NCBI GenBank assembly: GCA_013423325.1
Contig: BLJB01000115.1
Span: 1 to 64,000, forward strand
Source of the DNA: Usnea hakonensis
Lineage: Eukaryota > Ascomycota > Lecanoromycetes > Lecanorales > Parmeliaceae
DNA: 64,000 nt
Direction: 5' to 3'
A program made the position numbers and the translations under genes. Shown here in pieces: positions 42,033 through 53,500 of the stretch (the stretch's first letter is position 1; every line of letters starts with the position of its first letter). Below the pieces are notes generated by a model that searched no databases, had not been told where the DNA came from, and saw only the letters and a program-made list of their open reading frames with translations.

Positions 42033-43902
42033 TCAAACAACCCAAGTCCAAAGCCTCTCCAACATGTTTCGAGGATTAGAGGACCTCATGTCCTCCCCTT
42101 CCAGTCCATCCGCCTCATCTTTACCACTCCAAAGATCCACTGACTCGATAGGTCGTATCCAAGGAGTTCGAGCCCACATCTTATGTCCTATATACAAAGC
42201 AAAGAAGAGAGGTAGATTGATATACGCAGCTAGAAAAGATGCTGCTGAGAAATTGCCGGGAAAGAAGACTTGGAAGCCGTTAGTCAGACATAGCAATACT
42301 AGCATGATCATGGCGAAGTAGCTTGTGTACGGTTGCCAAGGACTTTTGAACGGAATCGAGGAAAGCATGCCATTGTAGACGAGGGCTTTCCGAAAGCGCT
42401 AGAGTCTCCTGTCAGCTCAGCCTGGGAGACTATGATACGACAGAAGTAAAAGAGGGAGTACCAAGTAAGTCATAAACATTACAATCCATGCAACGTAGCC
42501 ACCAATTGTTGTCAAGTTCAGGAACCAGGCAAACACAGTCGCCGATCCGTTTGAGATACTCAGGTATGCAAGACTGCCTAGTGCGGCTGTGGCGAGTACA
42601 GCAAGATAGGGGACCCCATTACTGCATTTTGTGAATATCTTTGGGGCTTGACCAGTCATGGCAAGGCTAAAAAGCGAGCGGCTGCCGGCGTAGAGAAAGC
42701 TATTTGCGGCACTCCAAGCTGAGGTTATGATCACCGCATTAACGACGTGGTCTAAACCTTGAATTCCTGCTCTCTTGATACCAATGACAAAGGGGCTAGC
42801 ACCTGCATTCTTAGTACCGCTGCTCACAGCTTGCAAGAGATCTGCATCGTTCGAGGCAACAATGACAGACACAACGAGTGTACCCAAGACGTAGAAGACT
42901 ATCAATCGATAAATGAAGCGCTTGCTCGCTTTCGGAATATTGCGTCTCGGAGCCTCACTTTCACCCGCAGCAATGGTGATGCTTTCTGGTGAAAGTATGA
43001 ATGCGAAACCAGAACGGACAAGTGAGGTCCAGAAGGCGAGGAACTTTCCAGTATTCCCGAGTGCAGGCTTTGGGTAGCTTTTGAACGCTCCAGGATTCTT
43101 CCAGTAGCGAAAGCCGAGTCGACCCTGTTTGGATCCGCCACCGAAGAAGAGCACGATTCCAAGGACAATAAGACCTAAAATGGCGATAATTTTGATGGAG
43201 GCAAACCAGAACTCAGACTCCCCGTATATGCGTACCGCAAAGATGTTGAGAAGAATAACAGTGATTAGTATGATAGTTATCCATGCTGCAACCGGTCTAT
43301 AAATGCTTAGGTCAGTAGATGACGATTGGTTCAACTGTTGCAAGTACGTACACCGGATTGGCCCAATAGTCGATAACGACACTTGCGGCGGATATTTCAG
43401 CGGCTACTAGCATGGCATATGAATACCAGTAATTCCAACCAGCTGCAAAGGCTAAGGAAGGTTCGAAGAAGCGGTGGACATAATATGGCACTGAAGCTCC
43501 CTCGATTGGCAGATAGGTTGTCATCTCTGCCAGGCTCTGAACCACAGTCCAAACAATGGCCGATATGACGACGAAGGCTACAAACTTTAGAGAGAGGGAC
43601 TCCGGGCGGGAATTAGGAGACGTACACATGAATAAGGCGGCTGGTCCAGCCAAGGAGAGCGTTGTGCCTGTTCCGACGAAAAGTCCAGTGCCAATGCTTC
43701 CTCCAAGTGCAATCAACTGGACATGCCTACTTTTCAAGCCTCTCTGCGTCTTGGAAAGGTGCTGTTTGCGCTCCCCAGGCCTGGTTCCACTGCTGTTGGC
43801 AGGGACCTGAATCCCAATCTCGTCCTCATGGTGGATAGCCTGCAACTCCAAGTCTGGCTCCAGGCCTTCGATGGTGTCGGTGTTCTTGAAGCTGCCAAAC
43901 AT
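42033..43902 (-). CDS. Amino-acid permease (AAP/YAT family)
   Basis: Plasma-membrane amino-acid transporter of the fungal APC/YAT group, 567 aa. Minus-strand exons are 43626-43902, 43352-43577, 42462-43296 and 42033-42398; introns are 48, 55 and 63 bp, all with GTAC donors. The 48-bp intron is a multiple of three and is easy to miss. Removing it restores FMSFVVISAIVWTVVQSLAE. Diagnostic sequences are GGSIGTGLFVGTG in helix 1 (residues 67-79), TTYLPIEGA, FILSPESITIAAGESEAPRR and the C-terminal NGFQVFFPG. Twelve membrane segments fit. The start MFGSFKN is used because the longer frame begins from TTG. It is transcribed away from the DUF1989 gene across a 355-bp shared region, which suggests a joint nitrogen-related role. 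Confidence 0.9.
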
Positions 43903-44257
43903 GTTGTTGATAGATTGTGGTTGCAAAGAATAAACTGATTTCTAAGCCTGATGCGCTTGAAGGAGGTGAGTACTTTGATGGGAGCCGGACGAAGGTGAGG
44001 CAGGACTGTCCCATGTTTGGGTGTATGTCTTAACATGTTGGCTTCTGATAAGAAGTACGATAACGAATTGAGTGGGATCTGGAAAAACTCTAAGGTGGGG
44101 TGGGTTGGGTTCAATTGAGAAGGTTTTTATACTCTAGTCTCAGTTGGGAGAGTAACGCCAAGCCAAGCTTTGTGAATGTGGGGCCGCCTCCTCCGGGTCC
44201 TTAGGCCCACCAAAGCTCACCTTCTAAGGTCAAAGCCTTAGATACCTTTGTTGTACC
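43903..44257. promoter_or_regulatory. Shared promoter region, permease / DUF1989
   Basis: The 355 bases between two divergent start codons must carry the control signals of both genes. GATA-factor core sites would be expected for nitrogen control and can be found, but GATA is too common to count as evidence. I mark the region, not a specific site. Confidence 0.4.
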
Positions 44258-45118
44258 ATGTCTGAATCGAGGGCCGATCCTGTGCCAGCATATCAGGCCT
44301 TCCAAGGCTCTCCGTTCGATGCTGACCCGCATCTTTACTCCAGAATCGCTGCATCCACGTCGAGAAGCATGAAAGAGTCTTTCACGGTGCCAATTCGTGC
44401 AGGTCGCGCGTGGAGCGTTCCACAGGGTCATCTTTGTCGCATCACCACACCTGAAGGTCCACAAGTCGGCGACCTCAATATTTGGAACCTTCACAACCCC
44501 AGAGAAAGATTTTGGGCTTCTCGTACTAGACAGCTGCACGCCTCACACGTCACCCGATACAACCGCCTGTGGTCCTGTCTTCCATACCTCCGGCCATTAG
44601 TGACGATTACTGGTGACTCTTTGGAGAACTTTGGAGTTGACGAGGTAGGCGGCAGGGTTCATGATCTACTTGGTACTCGATGTGATCCGTATGTCAACCA
44701 GATGCTTTCGGGACAACGTTTCGACTACCACTGTCATTCCAATCTGACCCGAGCCATACTTCCACATGGCTTGACGGAGTATGATGTACACGACGTGTTG
44801 AATGTTTTCCAAGTGACCGGGTTAGATAAAAGTGGTCAATATTTCATGCAACCATGCCCAGCGAAACCAGGAGACTTTTTCGAGTTCTTTGCCGAGATCG
44901 ATGTCTTGTGCGCTTTGTCGACCTGTCCAGGGGGAGATCTCTCCAAATGGGGCTGGGCCAAGAACGATGGAATTGATCCTATGCTGGAATGCTGTCGTCC
45001 TCTAGGAATCGAGATTTACAGAATCACAGATCCTGAGGTCTTCAAAGGGTGGGAGCCCCCTTCTGTATCCTCATACAGGGGCCTTCATGGTATCGAGCTC
45101 CACGATTCTCAATCTTGA
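44258..45118 (+). CDS. DUF1989 (urea carboxylase-associated) family protein
   Basis: Intronless 286-aa protein of the DUF1989 family. Typical segments are TVPIRAGRAWSVPQGHLCRI, GPQVGDLNIWNL, LVTITGDSLENFGVDE, HDLLGTRCDPYVNQML, HCHSNLTRAI and FFEFFAEIDVLCALSTCPGG; the His and Cys residues in the last group are probable metal ligands. In bacteria, DUF1989 proteins are the CgdA/CgdB subunits of carboxyguanidine deiminase in the guanidine carboxylase route. Fungal members are uncharacterised, so action on a guanidino or related nitrogen compound is inference. Pairing with a divergent permease supports a role in nitrogen uptake and use. Confidence 0.8.
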   Translation: MSESRADPVPAYQAFQGSPFDADPHLYSRIAASTSRSMKESFTVPIRAGRAWSVPQGHLCRITTPEGPQVGDLNIWNLHNPRERFWASRTRQLHASHVTRYNRLWSCLPYLRPLVTITGDSLENFGVDEVGGRVHDLLGTRCDPYVNQMLSGQRFDYHCHSNLTRAILPHGLTEYDVHDVLNVFQVTGLDKSGQYFMQPCPAKPGDFFEFFAEIDVLCALSTCPGGDLSKWGWAKNDGIDPMLECCRPLGIEIYRITDPEVFKGWEPPSVSSYRGLHGIELHDSQS

Positions 45119-45121
45119 AAT

Positions 45122-45146
45122 CCCTCCGGGGGCTCCTGCCGGAGGG
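45122..45146 (+). terminator. GC-rich hairpin after the DUF1989 stop
   Basis: CCCTCCGG and CCGGAGGG form a perfect 8-bp stem with a 9-nt loop, three bases after the stop codon. Fungal genes do not use bacterial terminators, so this is a structured start of the 3' UTR. The call type is only the nearest match. Confidence 0.35.
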
Positions 45147-45419
45147 GCCCTCCCTCTCTTTCTTCGCGAAATGGAACCTTCAATTGGTAGGGGGCGTGGG
45201 GGCTCGCAAGTAACTCCCGAGGGGGCCAGCATCCTCAGCTTCAACCTCTCAGGGCTTGCGATTAGGGCTGGGCCGCTATCCGGTCCATGACGTACTTCCC
45301 CGCGGAGTCAACGACATGAAAACTCGGATTCCTTCAGTTAGGCGTTGAATCAATTTCCCTTCACTACACTTTCTCCTCGCAGATATCCAGATCAGAGTAC
45401 TACCACAGCTCAACGTAAA

Positions 45420-45481
45420 CATCAATTCATTTATACGACAACACGAGGAACATCAATTCATTTATACGACACCACGAGGAC
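45420..45481 (+). repeat. 31-bp tandem duplication in a 5' leader
   Basis: Two adjacent 31-base units (45420-45450 and 45451-45481), each starting CATCAATTCATTTATACGAC and differing at two positions. The second ends directly at the ATG of the reductase, so the duplication sits in its 5' untranslated region. Confidence 0.85.
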
Positions 45482-46614
45482 ATGTCTCGTGTCCTTCTCA
45501 CAGGTTCAAACCCACAATTACTCCCAAATCAGCGAATCCAAGTCATTGACGATGGTAAACAGGAGGCTCAGGCTTCATAGCTGCCCATGTCCTTGATGTA
45601 CTGCTCGAACGTGGTCACTCGGTCGTCACAACCGTCCGATCGAAAGAGAAAGGTCAAAAGATCCTGGATAATCACCCTAAAGTCTCCAAGGACAAACTCG
45701 ACTTCGTAATAGTGGAGGACATTGCCGAACGAGGAGCTTTCGACAAGGCCGTCCAATCGAATCCTCCTTTCGAAGTCATAATACACACTGCATCTCCTTT
45801 CCATTTCAACGCAACGGACACTAAGAAAGAGCTGCTGGATCCAGCAGTCATTGGGACAACTGGTATTTTGGAATCAGCAAAAAAACATGCTCCAACCGTC
45901 AAACGTGTGGTACGGTTTTAGCCGTACCATCAGTATATCATTAGGACTGACACGATTTAGGTCATCACCTCCTCCTTTGCCTCCATCATAGACCCATCTA
46001 AAGGTACAAGGCCCGGTTACCCCTACTCCGAGAAAGATTGGAATCCAATCACCGAAGAGGAAGCTGTCCAAAACCCATCCAATGGTTACCGTGCCTCTAA
46101 GACCTTTGCTGAAAAAGCGTCTTGGGACTTTTTGGAAAAAGAGAAGCCAAACTTCACAATCGCGACAATGTGCCCGCCACTAGTCCTAGGACCAATCGTA
46201 CATTATCTCCAAAGGTTGGATAATCTGAATACGTCGAACCAAAGAATCGCTGCAATCATGACCGGCAAAGCCAAAGAGGAGCTGCCGCCAACCGGCACAT
46301 ATATTTGGACTGATGTCCGGGATTTGGCCCTTGCACACGTCAAGGCTGCTGAGTTGCCTGAGGCGGCGAACAAGAGGTTCTTTGTCACAGCAGGCTATTT
46401 CAGCAATGAAGAAATTGCGGACATCATACGGGACAACTTCCCAGAGCTCAAGAATGAATTGCCCGCAAAAGGTACCAAGGGTGGAGGATACCCAGATGGT
46501 GGTATCTACAAGTATGACAACTCGAGGATCAAGGAGGACCTTGGTATCAAGTTCAGAAGTCTGAAGGAGAGCATTGTTGATGCTGTAAAAAGTCTGCAAG
46601 AAGTGGGTGCATAA
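45482..46614 (+). CDS. NAD(P)-dependent reductase, GRE2-like extended SDR
   Basis: Extended short-chain dehydrogenase of the fungal methylglyoxal/ketone reductase (GRE2) and dihydroflavonol-reductase-like group, 340 aa. Exons are 45482-45503, 45563-45909 and 45961-46614. Exon 1 is only 22 nt: MSRVLLTG joins GSGFIAAHV to make the Rossmann glycine motif, so the short first exon is well supported even though its donor is GTTCAA. Active-site residues are the Ser/Thr in VITSSFAS and the catalytic YRASK (Tyr166, Lys170). PPLVLGP and DVRDLALAHVKA are typical of the family. It would reduce aldehydes or ketones with NADPH in the cytosol. The leader carries a 31-bp duplication, and the second intron's donor lies in a hairpin (45908-45929). 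Confidence 0.87.
45908..45929 (+). promoter_or_regulatory. Hairpin enclosing a 5' splice site
   Basis: TGGTACGG (45908-45915) pairs perfectly with CCGTACCA (45922-45929) around a 6-nt loop. The stem includes the intron donor GTACGG that starts at 45910. If the RNA folds this way, the splice site is sequestered; retention would end translation at the TAG inside the loop. Confidence 0.5.
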
Positions 46615-47544
46615 AGAGTTGGACAGAATGGGTTGTAGATAGTAATGGCCTTGAATGTCTATCGCTTGACTACTATATACTGACTATGTAAGCTATAATA
46701 TTCGCACAAGCTTAGTACACAAAGATACACCAACTGTTAGACAGCAGGCGTGATAACGAAAACCGCATGGAGATTCTGATCATGTTTGCAACATTCATGA
46801 TTCTCATCACACTTGATTAATGATCAAGAAGAGGCTATTATATCAAATCTCTGCTCTACCACCAACAGTCCATCTTAGGTAGGCATATACTCCGTAGTTT
46901 CTTCGTCTTTCAGTCAATCAAGCCCTTCTGTACTTGTATCATCACTCGGATTCAAAGCATTTCCCCCCATAAAGGACATGAAGTTGTAATATGCTCAACG
47001 TAGGAAGATGTCTCATTTGTTGCAGCAAAGCAAAGGCGGGATATGCTTGTAAATTCGGAGTCCCATGACAAGGATCACCTTGACATCATCTAGCTCAACT
47101 CCAGGGTACACTGGAAGCTGATAGGGCCAATACTGGGTAAGAGGGCCTTTTCCAATAGCCTCAAACTAGGTAGGCTGTACATATATGTAGAAGATGAAAT
47201 ACTTTGGAGAATAAATCTACAAAGATGAAAAGAAGTCTGTATATCGGTATTGTCTTTCAAATTCTTGTCAAGCCGGCCGCAATTTTGTAGTGCAATAATG
47301 TGCTCTTGTCCGTTCTTGTGCACGAAATCGGTACCAGTATTTCCAAAAAAAATCATCCTCGCCCGTTTCAAATACAGCTAGGATCAAATGAATCGTCGTG
47401 GCAACCCATCTATTGCAGTGAAAGTTGCATAAACTCCCTTTACCTTCCATCCTCAAACCTACCTAGACTTCCCTCCACCCACGCTATCACAAGTTTCACC
47501 GAAGTTCTAGCGAGAAGGGCACTACGCCCTACCCGCCCACCAAG
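46615..47544. other. Intergenic region upstream of TOR
   Basis: No gene is supported. It contains the 3' end of the reductase and the TOR promoter/leader, which is CT-rich just before the ATG. Short frames on both strands have no domains. Confidence 0.5.
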
Positions 47545-50500
47545 ATGGCAGGGATTCACACTGAGGATGATGCAGTCACAGACGGTGAAGAAGATGCTGA
47601 GCTCCATTTCCACATCGAACTCGGTGAGACTCCTTCAGCTTCGCCAACTGTCGCCACCTTCCAAGCATACATATTCGACACATACAACAATCTCGAGTCG
47701 TCGCTACCTGCGGAAAGCCATGCACTAGGCGAGCCCTGGGAAAGCTCTCACGAACCCGAGCCTTACAGCTCAAATTACAAGGTCATGGCTGCTCAAGCCG
47801 TGGAGGCTCTCAATCGGACTTTTATCGAGCTCAAGTCAAAGAATGAAGACATACGTCTGCGAGCTTCCTACGACTTGAGGGATCTAGTTGTTTCCGCGGC
47901 CAGAAGTAAGACCATCTGCGCACCCCGCTTGTTTTTGCGCTTGTGCTGATTGTTCGTGACCACAGCTCTACCCTCAGACAAGTTCCAAGAGTACTACAAC
48001 ACGGTCAACAGCAAAATATCTGCACTCGTCGTACAAAGCAATGACACAACCGAGAAGATAAGCGGGATTCTTGCAATTGAGCAGCTCATTAGCTTCGATG
48101 GTGATGACGCTGCTCAGAAGACGACGCGTTTTTCCAACTTTCTCAAAGCAGCATTAAGGAGCAATGACAACACGGTCCTCGTATATGCAGCTCGAGCATT
48201 GGGCCGCCTTGCAGTACCCGGCGGGGCGCTCACAGCTGAACTTGTTGAGGCGGAAATCTCCTCCGCCCTCGAATGGCTACAATCCGACAGACAAGAGTCC
48301 CGACGCTTTGCGGCTGTGCTGATTATACGAGAATTCGCTAGGAATTCCCCTACCCTACTCTATGCCTTTGTACCACAGATCTTCGACTGCATCTTAATTG
48401 CCTTGAGGGATCAGAAGGTACTCATCCGTGAAACAGCTGCCGAAGCTGTAGGAGCGTGTTTCGACATCATCGCTGCTAGAGATGCCCATGTTCGTCAACA
48501 ATGGTTTCGAGGAGTCTACGACGACGCTTTCCAGGGCTTCAAGTCACCCAGTCAAGATACGATCCATGGGTCCCTGCTCACCATGAAAGAGCTCCTTCTA
48601 AAAACCGGCATGTTCATGCGCGATCATTACCGGGAAGTCGCAGAAATCACCCTTCGCCTAAAGGATCATCGCGAGCCTCGGATACGGGCACAAGTGGTCA
48701 TAGTGATTCCAATACTAGCAGGATACGCACCAGAGACGTTTTCCTCGCAGTATCTGCACAAGTTCATGATATTCCTGCAGGGTCAGCTGAAGAAGGATAA
48801 GGAGCGAAACGCCGCTTTTGTGGCAATCGGAAAAATCGCACACGCAGTCTCAAGTGCCATTGCACCATACCTCGATGGTATTGTTGTTTACATCAGGGAG
48901 GGTCTTAGTGTCAAAGCGTAAGAAGATTAATTTGGATTTGTTCACTTTTGCCTCATTCTAACTGCGTTACAGACGAAACCGCGTTGGGACTGATGAAGGA
49001 CCGGTCTTCCAGTGTCTCAGCATGCTTTCAATAGCAATTGGCATGGCTCTTACGAAATACATGGAAGCTTTATTGGATCCAATGTTCGCTTGTGGGCTCA
49101 GTGAAGCCCTTACGCAAGCCCTGGTGGATATGGCTCATTATATTCACCCTATCAAGCATCAAATCCAAGAAAAGCTACTTGACCTACTCAGTCTTGTTTT
49201 GTCAGGCCGCCCTTTCAGACCCTTGGGATGCCCCGAGAATAAGATTCCTCCCCTACCTGCCTTTGCGAAGGATTTCAACCTCTCGGTGGCTGAGCGCAAA
49301 GATTCGGAGCTAGTCCTCGCTCTCGTTACACTGGGCGGCTTCGACTTTACTGGCCATGGGCTCAATGAATTTGTGCGAGATGTCGCCATGCGATTTACCG
49401 ATAGTAGCAACTCAAAGGTTCGGAAAGCATCTGCCCTGACCTGTTGCCAGCTTTTCATTCATGATCCCATAATCTATCAGACCAGTTTCCACGCTATTCG
49501 AGTTGTTGGAGATGTCATTGAAAGACTGCTGGCATTGGGAGTGGCAGATACAGATCCAGATATTCGACGAACCGTACTCCAAGCTCTTGATGACCGGTTT
49601 GATAGGCATCTTGCGAAACCAGAAAATATTCGTCATGTCTTCCTTGCCGTCAACGACACCGATTTCGAAGTTCGACAAGCCGCCATTATCATCGTTGGTC
49701 GTCTTACTGAGGTCAATCCAGCACACGTCTTCCCAGCTCTACGAAAGGTCCTTGTGAATCTCATCATGAGCATCAAGCATTCTAAGAGCCCTAAGAGTAG
49801 AGAGGACGGAGCCAAGCTTGTTGGACTAGTGATCGCAAATGCATCTAGGCTCGCCAAGCCTTACTGTGACGTGCTGGTCAGGACTCTTCTTCCACAAGCT
49901 GGAGATTCCAATGCTGCAATTGCAGCAACGACGATTACAGCTATTGGACAGCTTGCAACTACCGGTGGAACAATCTTAGTACCATATATTCCGACCATCA
50001 TGCCCACAATCATGGAGGCTCTTCAAGATCTGAGCTCTCAGCGCAAGAGAGATGCCGCACTTCACACTCTTGGCCAACTTGGGAGGAACGCAGGATATGT
50101 TATTGAACCGTACAAAGACTATCCTCAATTGCTTGACATTCTGATAAACATCATCAAGCTAGAACAACCAGGGGGGTCACGAAAAGAGACCATCAAGCTT
50201 CTCGGAACCCTCGGCGCTCAGGATCCATACAAACATGAGGAAATTCTCGAAACGTCTTCTGAAGCTCGTCTGAAAAATGCTGCCGATGCAGTCTCGGACG
50301 TTGGTCTGGTGATAGAGGGCATGACACCTTCAAATGAGGACTATTATCCCAAGGTTGTCTTCAATATACTAACGCAATCTGTCCTTTCCGATCCCTCCTT
50401 ATCTCAGTATCATACTGCGGTCATCGAGGCCATTGTGACCATCTTCAAGACCCTCGGGATGCGGTGTATACAGTTCTTGCCCGAAATCGTCCCAAGTTTC

Positions 50501-53500
50501 TTGCAAATAATACGTGCGGCACCAACAACGCGGCTTGAAATCTATTTCAACCAGCTAGCAATTCTGGTATCTATAGTCCGAGTTCATATACGAAACTTTG
50601 CGACTCCACTCATCGAGCTTGTCGAGCAGTTCTGGTCCGTGAATAGCTCCGTGCAAGCTACGATCCTTTCATTAGTTGAGTCTCTGTCCAGAGCCTTGGA
50701 GGGCGAATTTAAGAACCATATTACCAGAATCCTCCCACTTCTGCTCGGCGTTCTTGAAAATGATGTGTCAGTGCGTCGAACCGCGTCCGAGAGAGTACTA
50801 CATACGATTTTGGTATTTGGTCAGAGTGCCGAAGAGCATATGCACATGATTATTCCGTTTCTCGTTCGCATGTTCGAGAATCAGTCGAATCCCCCCTCTA
50901 TACGAAAATCAGCTATCGACACCATTGGAAAAATTTCAAGACTGGTCAACATATCAGATTATGCATCGTTGATACTGCACAATTTGACGGCGTTATTTGC
51001 TGGGAGGGACCAAATCCTGAAGCAGGCAGCGCTTGACTGCATTTGTGCCTACGTCTTCCAGCTCGGACAGGAATATCTACTCTATGTATCGACTGTCAAG
51101 AAGGTCCTAGTCGCAAATCATGTCCCGCACCAAAACTACGATATTCTCATCTCAAAGCTACAGAAGGGAGAGCCCCTTCCTCAAGATCTTAGTCCGGACG
51201 AGCACTACGGAGGACCCGGCGATGACTCTGGCTTTGCAGAGATCGGCCAAAAAAAGTTGCCAGTTAACCAAGAACATCTCAAGAATGCTTGGGATGCCTC
51301 CCAAAAATCCACAATCGAGGACTGGCACGAGTGGATCCGCCGTTTCAGTGTTGAGTTGCTCAAGGAGTCGCCTTCACATGCGCTACGAGCTTGCGCCGGT
51401 TTGGCCAGCCTGTACCCACCCCTGGCAAAAGAATTGTTCAATTCCGCCTTTGCATCATGCTGGACTGAGCTTTACGAACAGTATCAGGAAGAGCTTCTAC
51501 GATCCATTGAGACGGCTTTGTCATCATCACACATTCCTCCCGAGATCATGCAGGTGCTGTTGAACCTCTGCGAGTTCATGGAGCACGACGACAAGGCCCT
51601 TCCTATTGACATCCGCGCTTTAGGTGCGTACGCCGCCAAAAATCACGCCTTTGCGAAAGCCTTGCATTACAAGGAGTTGGAGTTTGAAGAAGAAAAGACA
51701 CCGAGTACTGTTGAAGCGCTCATTTCTATAAACAACCAGCTGCAACAAACAGATGCTGCCGTTGGGATCTTGCGCACCGCTCAGAAGTATCGCGACTTTG
51801 ACTTCAAGGAAGGTTGGTACGTAAAGCTCGAGCGCTGGGACGAAGCTTTGGCTGCATATGAGAAACGTGAAAAGCAGCACCCTCAAGACGAGAAAACGGC
51901 CTTTGAGATCACCATGGGCAAAATGAAGTGTCTTCACGCTCTTGGTGAATGGGATATCTTAGCCGATCTCGCTGACCAAAAATGGAGCTTGGCTAATACT
52001 GACCAGCGACGTGTCATTGCACCTTTGGCCTCTGCCGCTGCGTGGGGTCAAGGCCAGTGGGAACGTATGGATACCTATCTTGAGGGCATGAAGCCCCACT
52101 CTATTGATCGGGCTTGGTTTACTGCCATCCTTTCGATCCATCGCAACCAATTCGAACAGGCTGCAGTACATATCGAGAGAGCTCGTGACGGTCTTGATAC
52201 AGAATTATGTGCATTGCTCGGAGAGTCCTATAACCGAGCTTACGGTACCGTTGTCCGTGTACAGATGCTGGCTGAGCTCGAAGAGATCATCACATACAAG
52301 AAAAGCAAGAATTATCCCGAGAAGCAGCAAACGATGAGGGAGACCTGGACTAAGCGTCTCAGAGGTTGTCAACCCAATATTGATGTCTGGCAGAAAATGC
52401 TTAAAGTGCGAGCCCTGGTTCTCACCCCCGCAGAGAATATCGACATGTGGATCAAATTTGCCAATCTTTGTCGAAAAAGTGGCCGCCAAGGCTTAGCTGA
52501 GAAATCTCTTCACCTACTGCATACTGTTAGCGGTCACACCATTGACGGTCAAGCCCAGCTTGAGGGCGGCATGTCCGCCCAAGCCACGCTTCAAGGCCCT
52601 ACCGCCGTTCCTGAGGTCTTGTATGCTCAGCTTAAGTACAGCTGGTCCACGGGTCCGAATCAACGACAACCATCTCTACGAAGGCTCCGAGCCTTCACGG
52701 CCGATTTATCTCATCAGCTTGAAGTACTCAATGCTTCAGACGCAGCAAACATAGCGAACGGAAACAGCAATTATGGGGCAAATAGTCTCATGCTAGATCT
52801 AAACAGCCAAAATGGTGTAGGTCCAAGAGTCACTCGAGGCGACGCAAGGAGTATCAGCAAGTTATTAGCCAAATGCTACATTAAGCAAGGCGACTGGGTG
52901 ACAGCTCTAATAGATAGCAACTGGGAGTCGAGCCACGTCCGCGAAATCATTGACGCTTACTCCCTTGCTACGTCACACAACAAGAATTGGTACAAAGCCT
53001 GGCACTCATGGGCGCTGGCAAATTTTGAAGTTGTCACAGCCTTGACAGCACAAGCCAAGCGTGAGGGATTGGCCGTGTCTCAGGCAATTGTGGCCAACCA
53101 TGTTGTACCTGCTATCGTAGGATTTTTCAAATCTATTTCTCTGGCATCTTCGAGCTCGTTGCAAGACACGCTCCGACTGCTGACGCTATGGTTCGCTCAT
53201 GGTGGAGATGTGGAAGTGAACACCGTGGTGCTTGATGGTCTCAATGATGTCAGCATCGACACTTGGCTCGAGGTGATTCCGCAGTTGATTGCGCGAATCA
53301 ATCAGCCCAATAATCGTGTGCGAGGATCGATTCATCGTCTCCTCGCTGAAGTCGGTAAAGCTCATCCACAAGCATTGGTGTATCCGTTGACTGTCACTAT
53401 CAAATCTAATGTCGCTCGACGCTCTCAGTCTGCCACGCAGATCATGGAGAAGATGCGGGAGCACAGCCCGGGCTTGGTAGAGCAAGCGGATCTTGTGAGC

